Shown piece after piece: positions 26,590 through 35,927 of a DNA stretch of 50,926 nucleotides; the first letter of the stretch is position 1, and every line of letters starts with the position of its first letter. The DNA is from an uncultured Lachnospiraceae bacterium. GTDB lineage: Bacteria > Bacillota > Clostridia > Lachnospirales > Lachnospiraceae. The position numbers and the translations under genes were made by a program. The stretch is taken from positions 1 to 50,926 of the forward strand of contig CAJFUP010000202.1 of assembly GCA_904420225.1 (NCBI GenBank). Reading direction: 5' to 3'. The notes below the pieces were generated by a model. That model did no database searches. It was not told the origin of the DNA and saw only the letters and a program-made list of their open reading frames with translations.

Positions 26590-28587
26590 TCAAATTCTCA
26601 CCCAAACCAGCATTTCCCCCAGACCGCGGTTGGCCCATGCGTAATAAGGAATGAATGTCAGATCCTTGGGAGCCAAAACAGGCGGCTGGTACGGTTGGTA
26701 CAGGGGAGGGAAAGCGGAATCGCCGCAGGGAGAATCCCATCCCGCTTCGGTGAGGCAGCGGCCCTTTGCGTGAATCACAGAAATGCCGCCCAGAAGATCA
26801 GGGCGTTCTTCCACGGTAAAATCGGGCTCTTGGTTCAGATAAATTCCATGAAGGTCCGGTCCATTGTCTGCCTCTTCCAGGCAATAAACCAGAGGTCCCC
26901 TCATGACGGCGCATTTTCCCACATCTTCCCGGACACGGGGATTGGCTGCGATGCGCTCCACCGGCATGGCCAGGTGCAGCTGGATAACATCCCCGGCTTT
27001 CCACTGCCTGGTCAGATGGGCATACCCGTTTTTAATCAGATTCGAAGCAGTCAGATCCATGGCTTCCCCATTCAGGGAAATGCGGGCGTCGCGGCACCAG
27101 CCTGGCAGGCGCACGGCCATTGTCCAGGCAGAGGCGGCGGTCTCCAGAATGCGAACCGTAACTGTTTCATCCCAGGGATAACGAGTTTCCACCTGCAAAG
27201 TCAGGGGACCGCCGCCCACGTCTGTGTGGATATCGGCACCCACAAAGAGGTTGAGGTAAAAGGTTTTGGCATCGGTCTCATAGGCATAGCTGGCCAGGGA
27301 GGACAAAAGGCGTGCCACATTGGGCGGGCAGCAGGCACAGCCAAACCATTTCTGCCGCTGTGGTTTCACATGGGATTTGTGGAAGTCCTTTTGGCAGGCC
27401 AAGGGATCCACTTCCAGGGGATTTACATAGAAGAAAGCCGTTCCGTCCAGAGACATGCCGCTGATGACGCCGTTGTAGATGGCCCGTTCCATGACATCCG
27501 TATAGCGGCTGTGGCGGGTCAGCTCAAACATTCTTCGGGCAAAGAAAACCAGGCCAATGGCAGCGCAGGTTTCTCCGTAGACCGTGTCGTTGGGAAGATC
27601 ATAGGCAAACGTAAACGCTTCTCCAAACTGGCTGCTGCCGATGGCGCCGGTCACATACATTTTCCGCTGGGTGATATCGTCCCAAAGGGCCTCACAGGCC
27701 GACAGAAGCGATTCATCTCCGGTCTCTTTTGCCACATCGGCCATACCGCTGTATAAGTATACGGCACGCACAGCGTGGCCCACTGCTTCCCGCTGCTGCC
27801 GTACCGGTTCGTGGGCTTGATAATATTCATATCCAAGGGTACCGTCCCAACCCTTTTGTCTTTTGTGGGCGGCTTCCTCCTGGGCAAAGTATAGCGGTGA
27901 CTGGCCGCGCTGATCCACAAAGTATTGGGCCAGATCCCGGTATTTCTCTTGTCCCGTCACATGGTAAAGCTTTATCAGAGCCATCTCCGCCACTTCGTGT
28001 CCGGGATAACCGGGGATCTGGCCTTTGCCGGTACCAAAGATGGCGGACACACAGTCGGCATAGGCACAGGCGATATTCAGCAATTTATCTTTTCCCGTTG
28101 CCTGGTGGTAGGCCACGGCTGCCTCCACCATATGTCCCAGGCAGTAGAGCTCATGGTTGTCTCTGAGATTGGTGAAACGGTTTTCCAGTCCGTTGATGAT
28201 ATAATAGGTGTCCAGGTAGCCATCGGGCTGCTGCGCTTCGGCCATGAGATCCACGGCCCAGTCCATGCGGGCCTCCAGCTCTTTGTCCGGGTGCCACATC
28301 AGGGAATAGGCCGCTGCTTCCAGCCATTTATAAAGATCGCTGTCCTGGAAAACAAAGCCGCCGAACTCTCCTTTTTCCCGGCCAGCGGCTACGGAAAAAT
28401 TGTGGATGCAGTGGCTGGGTTCGGCCCCCGGAATGCGGTCATTGAGTGCCTCCCACTGGTATGGGATTACATGATTTCTCACCAGCTCCATATAGTTTTT
28501 CCAGAATGGATCAGTGATAGATACGCCAGAGGCTGCCACAGGCGTCACGGTGGAATCGTGAAATGGCTGTTTGGATTGTGTGTTCAT
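26590..28587 (-). CDS. GH127 beta-L-arabinofuranosidase-like
   Basis: ITDPFWKNYMELVRNHVIPYQWEALNDRIPGAEPSHCIHNF, QQPDGYLDTYYII, NHELYCLGHMVEAAVAY, KWFGCACCPPNVARLLSSLASY. Confidence 0.94.
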   Translation of the reverse strand: MNTQSKQPFHDSTVTPVAASGVSITDPFWKNYMELVRNHVIPYQWEALNDRIPGAEPSHCIHNFSVAAGREKGEFGGFVFQDSDLYKWLEAAAYSLMWHPDKELEARMDWAVDLMAEAQQPDGYLDTYYIINGLENRFTNLRDNHELYCLGHMVEAAVAYHQATGKDKLLNIACAYADCVSAIFGTGKGQIPGYPGHEVAEMALIKLYHVTGQEKYRDLAQYFVDQRGQSPLYFAQEEAAHKRQKGWDGTLGYEYYQAHEPVRQQREAVGHAVRAVYLYSGMADVAKETGDESLLSACEALWDDITQRKMYVTGAIGSSQFGEAFTFAYDLPNDTVYGETCAAIGLVFFARRMFELTRHSRYTDVMERAIYNGVISGMSLDGTAFFYVNPLEVDPLACQKDFHKSHVKPQRQKWFGCACCPPNVARLLSSLASYAYETDAKTFYLNLFVGADIHTDVGGGPLTLQVETRYPWDETVTVRILETAASAWTMAVRLPGWCRDARISLNGEAMDLTASNLIKNGYAHLTRQWKAGDVIQLHLAMPVERIAANPRVREDVGKCAVMRGPLVYCLEEADNGPDLHGIYLNQEPDFTVEERPDLLGGISVIHAKGRCLTEAGWDSPCGDSAFPPLYQPYQPPVLAPKDLTFIPYYAWANRGLGEMLVWVRI

Positions 28588-28741
28588 GATTGGATTCTCC
28601 TTTCTGTGTTCCATTTCCCTGCTTCACGGGGAATTTGCCGTCTGTGAGCATATACTTTTGCGGGAAAATATGGTATACTAATCACAGAGCAGAAACGTTG
28701 TTTTCTATGGAAAAGAATACGCTTTTGCGGAAATAAATGCA

Positions 28742-29647
28742 ATGGTTAGTATCGCAGATAAGGTGGTCAGATTCCAGATGAAATATTTTATCTCCAAAGC
28801 GGACGAACCGGTCTTGTATGAGTCCTGCGGCAACCTGGTCAGCGAAGATCATTTTCTCCATATGCGGCGAACCTGTACATCTTTCGTTTTGCTGGCAGTG
28901 CAGAAGGGGGTTTTGTACATTACCCAGGAAGGCAGAGAGTATGCCATTGGTGAGAATCAGGTCTTTTTGTTGGAAGAAGGGAAAGAGCATTTTGGCCATA
29001 GGCCGTCGGAGGGAGAACTGTCATATTATTGGGTGCATTTTCGCTTTTCTGGCTCGTGGAAAGGAGTGGCTGGAGAAGAGACGGCCCCGTATCCATTGGA
29101 CGGGATAGGGGAGAGCGACTGCTATGTGCTGCCGCAGTATTTCTCCTTGCCATCGCCGGATAGGGTGACGCTCTTACTGGTACAGCTGTTGGATATGGCC
29201 AGGCGGGATAATTTTGCGGTGACATTGCGGACCCGCTATGCCGCCAGCCTGGTGTTATTGGAGCTGACCCAAGAGAATATTCACAGACAGAATACCAAGC
29301 GCAGAGAATTGCCGCCAGCACTGGAACAGGTGATGGAATGGATTCAGGCCAATTATGGGCGGAATATCACAGCCAACTCTGTGGCAGACCGATTTGGTTA
29401 TAATCCCACCTATTTGTCTGCTCTTTTTAAAAAGTATACTGGTTATCCGCTGATTCCCTATCTGAATCGTCTTCGGGTATCAGTTTCCAAAAATCTGCTG
29501 ACCAATCAGTCTCTAAAAATTTATACCATTGCGTCCATGTGCGGGTTTGCCGACGAGAAACATTATATGAAACTATTTAAGCGGTATGAGGGGATGACGC
29601 CGTCCCAGTATAGGCAGGCGTTTTTTCAAAAAAAAATCAACCGGTGA
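28742..29647 (+). CDS. AraC-family transcriptional regulator
   Basis: N-terminal cupin-like region; C-terminal HTH ITANSVADRFGYNPTYLSALFKKYTGYPLIPYLN...YTIASMCGFADEKHYMKLFKRYEGMTPSQYR. Start could be 28742 or 28778. Confidence 0.92.
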   Translation: MVSIADKVVRFQMKYFISKADEPVLYESCGNLVSEDHFLHMRRTCTSFVLLAVQKGVLYITQEGREYAIGENQVFLLEEGKEHFGHRPSEGELSYYWVHFRFSGSWKGVAGEETAPYPLDGIGESDCYVLPQYFSLPSPDRVTLLLVQLLDMARRDNFAVTLRTRYAASLVLLELTQENIHRQNTKRRELPPALEQVMEWIQANYGRNITANSVADRFGYNPTYLSALFKKYTGYPLIPYLNRLRVSVSKNLLTNQSLKIYTIASMCGFADEKHYMKLFKRYEGMTPSQYRQAFFQKKINR

Positions 29648-29687
29648 AGCCCAAAGGCAAATCCGGCTGTGGACAGGAGGGAAGCAA

Positions 29688-31637
29688 ATGGTGAAGGTAT
29701 TGCCGCAGCCCAAAAGGGCAGTGTGGGGGAGCGAGGTGTTTTATCTGGACTACCAGCAGAGAATTGTGCTGGAATCCGGGGGACAGGAGCTGTTTTTATA
29801 TGCTCGAATGCTTCAACAGGAAATTTTGGAGGATACGGGCATGTGTCTGGCTGTGATCCGAGGGACAGGCAGGAGAGGGGATCTGGTCCTGAGGACGCAG
29901 GCGGAAGACGGCTTCGGTGTTGAGAGGGATACGGCAGATAAAGAAGATACCAAAGCCCCAGAGGGAAAACTTCGGCGGCAGGGCTATCGGCTTTCGGTAT
30001 CGCCGGGAGGAATCCTGATAGAAGGCGCTTCGAGGGCAGGGGTTATGTACGGAGTGCAGACACTGCGCCAAATCATTGGCCAGCAGGGGGCGGCAGTTTC
30101 CGCCTGTGAAGTGGAAGACTGGCCTGACTATGGAGCCAGGGGCTTTTACCATGATGTGACCAGAGGGCGGGTGCCCACACTGGAGACGTTGAAAAGGCTG
30201 GCAGATTGTATGTGTATGTACAAATTAAATCAACTGCAGCTTTATATTGAACATACGTATTTGTTCCGGGATTTTTCTGAGGTTTGGCGGGACGATACGC
30301 CCTTGACAGCTGAGGAGATCATGGAATTGGACGGTTACTGTCGGGAAAGAGGAATTGATTTGGTGCCGTCTCTGGCCAGTTTCGGCCATCTTTATAAAGT
30401 ACTGCGTACAGATTCGTACAGCCCGCTCTGCGAAATGGAGAACAGCAAAGAAGAGACTTTTTCCTTCCGAGGAAGAATGCTTCACCATACGCTGAATGCG
30501 GCGGACCCCCGCAGTATGGAACTGTCCAAAAGCATGATTGAGGAGTATATGGCACTGTTCTCTTCCCAGTATTTCAATGTCTGTGCTGATGAAACGTTTG
30601 ATCTGGGAAAGGGACGATGCCGGGCTATGGTGGAAGAAAAGGGATTGGAGCAGGTGTATATGGGGTATGTGGGAGAACTGTGCCGGTTTGTGGCAGACCA
30701 TGGGAAAATCCCTATGTTTTGGGGCGACATCATCTGCGGATTTCCAGAGATGATCAAAGATCTGCCTCCCCAGACCATCTGCCTTACTTGGGGGTATGCG
30801 CCAAACCAGTCAGATGAAGCGGTGAGGAAAATGGCGGATGCCCATGCGACGCAGTATGTGTGCAGCGGTGTCAATGGCTGGAATCACTGGATTCCCCGGT
30901 ATCAGGACGCATACGAGAACATTGTCCGTATGTGCCGATACGGAAGAGAGTATGGCGCAGTGGGTGTGCTGAATACAGACTGGGGAGATTTCGGGCAAAT
31001 CAATTGCCAGGATTTTTCCGTGCCGGGTCTCATATACGGCGCTGCGCTTTCCTGGAATGGGGCAGAAATGCCGCGCCAGGAAATGAATGCGCGCATTTCT
31101 CTTTTGGAATACCGGGATCCCAGTCAAACAGTCATGGAATTGTTCCAGGCCCTGTCAGAGCAGGAGGCGGTGCCGTGGCGTTTGGTCTGTGATTTTAAGG
31201 AATTGGCGCAGACAAAGGCGGATGCGAAGGATTGGGAGGAGAGATTTTGGCAATACGCCAAAGCGGATGGTGTTTTGCCCATGGATCCTCAAAGGTGGAT
31301 GCAGCGGGCGGAGGATAAAAACAGACAAATTGAGCAGTTGAAGGCGCGGCTGAAGGAGCATTTGTCTGTACTGGATACGGCTTTTCGCAGAAGGGCTTCC
31401 CGTTTTCTGGTGGCAGCAGATGCCATGAAGCTGACAAACCGGGCTGCGGCCATGGTGATTGGAGGCATGGATTTAAACGGCGGCTACAGCTTGGAGCAGA
31501 GACGGCAGACAGCGTCGGATTTGGAAAACTGGCTGTATTATTATAAAGAAATGTGGCGTGAGACCAGCAAGGAATCTGAGCTTTACCGAATTCAGGACCT
31601 GATTTTATGGTACGCCGATGAATTGAGAAGGATTTGA
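29688..31637 (+). CDS. GH20-like beta-N-acetylhexosaminidase family protein
   Basis: GVMYGVQTLRQII, DYGARGFYHDVTRGRVPTLETLKRLADCMCMYKLNQLQLYIEHTY, FNVCADETFDLGKGR (Asp-Glu pair). Confidence 0.85.
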   Translation: MVKVLPQPKRAVWGSEVFYLDYQQRIVLESGGQELFLYARMLQQEILEDTGMCLAVIRGTGRRGDLVLRTQAEDGFGVERDTADKEDTKAPEGKLRRQGYRLSVSPGGILIEGASRAGVMYGVQTLRQIIGQQGAAVSACEVEDWPDYGARGFYHDVTRGRVPTLETLKRLADCMCMYKLNQLQLYIEHTYLFRDFSEVWRDDTPLTAEEIMELDGYCRERGIDLVPSLASFGHLYKVLRTDSYSPLCEMENSKEETFSFRGRMLHHTLNAADPRSMELSKSMIEEYMALFSSQYFNVCADETFDLGKGRCRAMVEEKGLEQVYMGYVGELCRFVADHGKIPMFWGDIICGFPEMIKDLPPQTICLTWGYAPNQSDEAVRKMADAHATQYVCSGVNGWNHWIPRYQDAYENIVRMCRYGREYGAVGVLNTDWGDFGQINCQDFSVPGLIYGAALSWNGAEMPRQEMNARISLLEYRDPSQTVMELFQALSEQEAVPWRLVCDFKELAQTKADAKDWEERFWQYAKADGVLPMDPQRWMQRAEDKNRQIEQLKARLKEHLSVLDTAFRRRASRFLVAADAMKLTNRAAAMVIGGMDLNGGYSLEQRRQTASDLENWLYYYKEMWRETSKESELYRIQDLILWYADELRRI

Positions 31638-31644
31638 TGCGAGT

Positions 31645-32058
31645 ATGATGATATCAACAAAAGGAAGGTATGCCCTTCGTGTGATGCTGGATTTGGCGCA
31701 GCAGGAAGAAGACGGATACATTTCACTGAAATCCATATCCGGAAGACAGGGGATTTCAGTGAAATATATGGAAATGATAGTGTCAATTTTGAATAAAGCG
31801 GGCTATGTAAAAAGCCTGCGCGGCAAAGAGGGCGGGTACCGACTCTCCCGTCCGGCCAATCAGTATACAGTGGGCTCTATTTTGAAACTGACAGATGGGA
31901 GTCTGGCCCCAGTTTCCTGCCTGGAACACTGCGGCGATTCAGAGTGCGGCCGTTCCGGCGCTTGTCTGACTTTGCCCATGTGGAAAAAGCTGGATCGCCT
32001 CATCGACTCTTATTTGGAGGGGGTTACCCTTCAGGATTTGCTGGACGGGAAGGTGTGA
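31645..32058 (+). CDS. Rrf2-family transcriptional regulator (CymR/IscR-type)
   Basis: MISTKGRYALRVMLDLAQ...ISLKSISGRQGISVKYMEMIVSILNKAGYVKSLRGKEGGYRLS; Cys-rich CLEHCGDSECGRSGACL. Confidence 0.93.
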   Translation: MMISTKGRYALRVMLDLAQQEEDGYISLKSISGRQGISVKYMEMIVSILNKAGYVKSLRGKEGGYRLSRPANQYTVGSILKLTDGSLAPVSCLEHCGDSECGRSGACLTLPMWKKLDRLIDSYLEGVTLQDLLDGKV

Positions 32059-33373
32059 GATTGGCCACAGCTTGATCCAGGACAGTGAAGTATTGGGGAA
32101 AGGTCTTACGGCAGCATCCGGGATCATCGATGACGATGCCCGGGGCGCGCAGACCTGTCAGGGAGAAGCCCATGGCCATGCGGTGGTCATCGTATGTGAG
32201 AATTCGGCAGGGATGGGGCTGTCCTGGGTAGATGGTGATGGAATCCTCACCCTCTTGGCAGCGGATGCCCATACGGGATAGTTCCGTGCATATGGCTCGG
32301 ATTCGGTCGCTCTCCTGATGACGGATGTGGCCGATGCCTGTGATCACTGTGGGGGAAGAGGCAAAGGGAGCCACTGCAGCCAGGGTGATTGCCTGATCTG
32401 AACAGGTATGCATATCGGCAGTGATCCCAGGATATCGGCCATACTTGGGGCCGGTCACAGTGACGCCCATTGGGGCGGCTTCCACCTGACAGCCCATTTT
32501 CCTAAGAAAGGCGAGAAATTGCATATCCCCCTGAATGGAATCCATGGATACATGGCGTACCGTGACAGAAATGCCCAGCAGCAACGCCATGGCATAAAAA
32601 TAGCAGGCGGCGGATACATCCGGTTCAATCTGGTAGTCCAAGGCATGGTAAGACTGACCGTGGGGGATGAGATATGTCTGCGGCGGCAGCGGTTTGGCGG
32701 CAACGCCGAATTCTTCCATCATCCGAGTGGTCATGGCGATATACGCCATGCCGTGGGATCCCTCCAGGCGGATGTGCACATCTTCTGGAAAGCAGGGAGA
32801 GGCGATGAGAAGAGCGCTGAGAAACTGGCTGCTGTGGTCTATATTTACTTTCATGGAGGAAGTGCGGGGGCCTTCACCGGTGAGGGTAAAGGGAAAGCAT
32901 CCATCTTTTTCGTGATATGTAATGTGGGTACCCAGGTCTCTGAGCACAGACAGCAGAGGAGCCATGGGTCTCTTTTTCATTTGTTCAGAGGCATTTAGAC
33001 GGAATGTGCCGCGGGATACTCCCAGATAGGCGGTGAGAAACCGGGCTGCTGTGCCGGCGCTTCCCACATAGACAGAGGCCTCTGATTTTGGCACGGCGCC
33101 TCCCAGGCCGTGAACGATCATGGTGCTGGAAGCTTCATCAGAGGAAACGGAAAATCCCAGATCTTGGATGCACTGGAGAAAGTGGCGGGAATCATCACTG
33201 AAAAGGGCGCCCCGCAGAGTACTGGTACCCTGGGCCAATGTGGCCAATAGAAGCGCGCGGTTGGTGATACTCTTGGAACCCGGGACAGTAACGGTGATAT
33301 GAGCAGGACGGTCCTGGAATTCCTGAACCGTTTGGTAGACAAAAGGAACCGTATAATATTCGGTTTGATTCAT
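32024..33373 (-). CDS. aroA: 3-phosphoshikimate 1-carboxyvinyltransferase (EPSP synthase)
   Basis: PGSKSITNRALLLATLAQG, GSAGTAARFLTAYLG, YDDHRMAMGFSL, DPGCCRKTFPQYF. Confidence 0.95.
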   Translation of the reverse strand: MNQTEYYTVPFVYQTVQEFQDRPAHITVTVPGSKSITNRALLLATLAQGTSTLRGALFSDDSRHFLQCIQDLGFSVSSDEASSTMIVHGLGGAVPKSEASVYVGSAGTAARFLTAYLGVSRGTFRLNASEQMKKRPMAPLLSVLRDLGTHITYHEKDGCFPFTLTGEGPRTSSMKVNIDHSSQFLSALLIASPCFPEDVHIRLEGSHGMAYIAMTTRMMEEFGVAAKPLPPQTYLIPHGQSYHALDYQIEPDVSAACYFYAMALLLGISVTVRHVSMDSIQGDMQFLAFLRKMGCQVEAAPMGVTVTGPKYGRYPGITADMHTCSDQAITLAAVAPFASSPTVITGIGHIRHQESDRIRAICTELSRMGIRCQEGEDSITIYPGQPHPCRILTYDDHRMAMGFSLTGLRAPGIVIDDPGCCRKTFPQYFTVLDQAVANLTPSRPANPEG

Positions 33374-33421
33374 GGGATACCTCCTGGATGACGGACGAAA
33401 ACGATGCCGTACTTTTAATTC

Positions 33422-33491
33422 AAAAAAATGCCAGGGTGCTAAGACGATGCGTTTTTATGGAGATATAAAAAGCATCGCCTTAGCACCCTGG
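33422..33491 (-). terminator. Rho-independent terminator downstream of the GH29 gene
   Basis: Minus strand CCAGGGTGCTAAGGCGATGC ... GCATCGTCTTAGCACCCTGG then CATTTTTTTG; 19 of 20 arm positions pair canonically. Confidence 0.85.
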
Positions 33492-33551
33492 TATCATTAT
33501 ATCATGAATGAAACCAAAACGATACCGGCTTCTGGAAAAATTAAAAATGTA

Positions 33552-34871
33552 CTATTTTAAGAAGATTTCAATAACCGGCACCAGACAATGGGGTTTTACA
33601 TCCGGCAGATATAAAACTGTGATTTCAGAATCAGTCTTTTCATTTTGCGCACTGAAGTGATTGATGCAGCCGTCAGAAAAGAGAACTTCACTGCCATCGT
33701 GAAGGAACTGCGCATATTCAATTTTGCCGGAAAATCCCCGCAGTTTTAGATGGGCGAACGGATAGGCGAACAAATGAATATAGATGCGTGAACCGTCCTG
33801 GCTTTGGGTCAGGCGGCAGTCTGTGGGTGTTTCAAACTCCGGCTCTGCCATGGTACAGCCATAAATGGAGCGGCTGTTGTATTTCATCCATTCTGCATAT
33901 ACAGCCAGAGCCGCCTCAGCGCGGTAATCCAGATAGCCTCTGGCGGTGGGTCCCACATTCATCAGCAGGTTGCCGCCCAGGGATACGGTGTTGACCAGCA
34001 TGCGGATCAGCATTTCCGGAGATTTCCATGTCATCTCATCCCTGTAATATCCCCAGGAACCCGAAAAGGTCTGACAGGCTTCCCAAGTCACCAGTTCCCC
34101 TGTCTCCGGGTGGCGGATCCATTCGGTGGGCTGATACTGCTCCGGTGTCCAGATATCCTGATCGATCTCCGTCCGGTTATCAATGATGATGCCGGGCTGA
34201 AGGCGGCGGGCCAGGGCAATGAGCTGTTCGGCCTCCCAGTCATCTTTTCCTTTCCCCACCTGCCAGGCATTTTCACCAGTTCCTCTGTCCTGACTGTAGG
34301 AGAAGTCAAACCAGAGGATATCAATCTTTCCATAGTTGGTGAGCAGTTCAGTCACCTGATTGCGCATATATTCCGCATAGCGGTGCATATCTCGGCCCTG
34401 ATTCTGCTCCTTGGCGTCTGGGTCGTCCCGGCGGGGATGGATGGGATCAATGGTGAAATCTGGGTGATGCCAGTCGATGAGGGAATAGTAAAAACCGATG
34501 CGCAGTCCCTCCCCGCGGAAAGCGTCCACATATTCCCGGATCAAGTCCCGGCCCGCCGGTGTATTGGTGCACTTATAATCGGTATATTGGGTATCAAACA
34601 TGCAGAATCCTTCATGGTGTTTGGCGGTCATAACCACGTATTTCATTCCCGCCGCCTTGGCCTGACGCGCCCATTCCGTGGGGTCGTACAGATCGGGATT
34701 AAAATGCTTAAAGTATAGGTCATAATGTTCTTCGGAAATCTTTTCCCTGCTCTTAATCCATTCATGGCGGGCCGGAAGAGCATAAAGCCCCCAGTGGATG
34801 AACATGCCGAAGCGGTCGTGGGTAAACCAGGAAGTATCTCCCGGTGTCTTTCTTGTGACATAGCTGGACAT
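33552..34871 (-). CDS. GH29 alpha-L-fucosidase
   Basis: WFTHDRFGMFIHWGLYALPARHEW, MKYVVMTAKHHEGFCMFDTQYTDY, IDILWFDFSY, GNLLMNVGPTARG. Confidence 0.95.
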   Translation of the reverse strand: MSSYVTRKTPGDTSWFTHDRFGMFIHWGLYALPARHEWIKSREKISEEHYDLYFKHFNPDLYDPTEWARQAKAAGMKYVVMTAKHHEGFCMFDTQYTDYKCTNTPAGRDLIREYVDAFRGEGLRIGFYYSLIDWHHPDFTIDPIHPRRDDPDAKEQNQGRDMHRYAEYMRNQVTELLTNYGKIDILWFDFSYSQDRGTGENAWQVGKGKDDWEAEQLIALARRLQPGIIIDNRTEIDQDIWTPEQYQPTEWIRHPETGELVTWEACQTFSGSWGYYRDEMTWKSPEMLIRMLVNTVSLGGNLLMNVGPTARGYLDYRAEAALAVYAEWMKYNSRSIYGCTMAEPEFETPTDCRLTQSQDGSRIYIHLFAYPFAHLKLRGFSGKIEYAQFLHDGSEVLFSDGCINHFSAQNEKTDSEITVLYLPDVKPHCLVPVIEIFLK

Positions 34872-34964
34872 GGCAACTCCTTTCTCCCCCGGTGGGTTTT
34901 CGGCAGTGTGCGTCAGCCGATTTGTATATGGATCTTTTGTCCTATATCCACCAGGGAAACTCCC

Positions 34965-34993
34965 TTGTTTTTTCTATACAAATAGTATATAGT
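34965..34993 (+). promoter_or_regulatory. Putative promoter for AraC regulator
   Basis: TTGTTT-N17-TATAGT. Confidence 0.55.
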
Positions 34994-35032
34994 AAAGGGA
35001 AAAAAGGAGAAAGTAATAAACGGAGAAAAAAT

Positions 35033-35128
35033 ATGGATAATCTGGCAGAGTGGATGGAGGATAAGCGTATCATTCCATGTCTGCTGGAAAAAGAAAAGGA
35101 GGTTTCCATAAAAGCGGATGAGAATTGA
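35033..35128 (+). CDS. Candidate 31-aa upstream ORF overlapping the AraC start
   Basis: SD-like GGAGA then ATG: MDNLAEWMEDKRIIPCLLEKEKEVSIKADEN; stop overlaps ATG 35118. Confidence 0.35.
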   Translation: MDNLAEWMEDKRIIPCLLEKEKEVSIKADEN

Positions 35129-35927
35129 AAAGAACCGAAGAATCGAGAATCGAATGGATACCATCCGGATGGTGGTGGCGGAGAGCGGACATGCCTTTTT
35201 GGATCAGAATTGGAGGTATCACAAGATGTGTTCGCCCTTTTCCAGACTGTATTATGTAAAAGAAGGGGAGGGGATTTTGGAGCTGCCCCATAGGCGAGTG
35301 CTTCTGCAGGCAGGATATGCGTATCTGATCCCTGCCGGACTGGAATATGACTATCGCTGCGAAAACCACATGGAGAAATGGTATTTTCATGTCAATATTC
35401 CCATGCCGGATGGTTTTGATCTGTTTCAGGGAAGCAGGGATTGTTATGAAAAACCCTGCCAAAAAGGGGAGCTGGAACGGGTGGCAAAATGGTATGACAG
35501 AGACTCCCTGGAGGCCTCGTTTGCCCTGTATGGTCTCCTGACAGAGACCATGGCTGCCATGATTCAGGCAGCAGGGCTGGCGGAGAAAGAGATGCGCATC
35601 TATTCTCCCATGGTACAGGCGTTTTTTTCCAGAGCCGGAGAGATGATTTCCTCCGCCTTGCGAGTGGGAGATCTGGCGCAAGAGCTGAACATCTCTCCCA
35701 GCACACTGGCCAAGCGGTTTAAAAAAGAAACCGGAATGGCAGTGGGGGCTTATCTCGATCAAATGCTCTTCAACCAAGCGTGTCAGCTGCTTTTAACCAC
35801 GGACCTTACCGTGTGTCAGATCTCCGATCAGCTGGATTTTTGCGATCAATTTTATTTTTCCAGATATTTCAAGCGCCATCAGGGAGAAACGCCCACTGAT
35901 TACCGCAAGCGTATGCGGGGAATTTAA
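35118..35927 (+). CDS. AraC-family transcriptional regulator
   Basis: Cupin-like N-terminus (RLYYVKEGEGILELPHRRVLLQAGYAYLIPAG) and HTH (VGDLAQELNISPSTLAKRFKKETG...ISDQLDFCDQFYFSRYFKRHQGETPTDYRKRM). Confidence 0.93.
   Translation: MRIEKNRRIENRMDTIRMVVAESGHAFLDQNWRYHKMCSPFSRLYYVKEGEGILELPHRRVLLQAGYAYLIPAGLEYDYRCENHMEKWYFHVNIPMPDGFDLFQGSRDCYEKPCQKGELERVAKWYDRDSLEASFALYGLLTETMAAMIQAAGLAEKEMRIYSPMVQAFFSRAGEMISSALRVGDLAQELNISPSTLAKRFKKETGMAVGAYLDQMLFNQACQLLLTTDLTVCQISDQLDFCDQFYFSRYFKRHQGETPTDYRKRMRGI

Noticed and set aside
26695-27756. 353-aa plus-strand ORF
   Set aside because: Antisense shadow of the GH127 gene.
33431-33491. Long inverted repeat containing TTAGCAC, considered as CIRCE or an attenuator of aroA
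   Set aside because: Spacing and arms do not fit CIRCE (TTAGCACTC-N9-GAGTGCTAA); position and T tract fit a simple terminator for GH29.
33804-34718. 304-aa plus-strand ORF
   Set aside because: Antisense to GH29; no domain signature.
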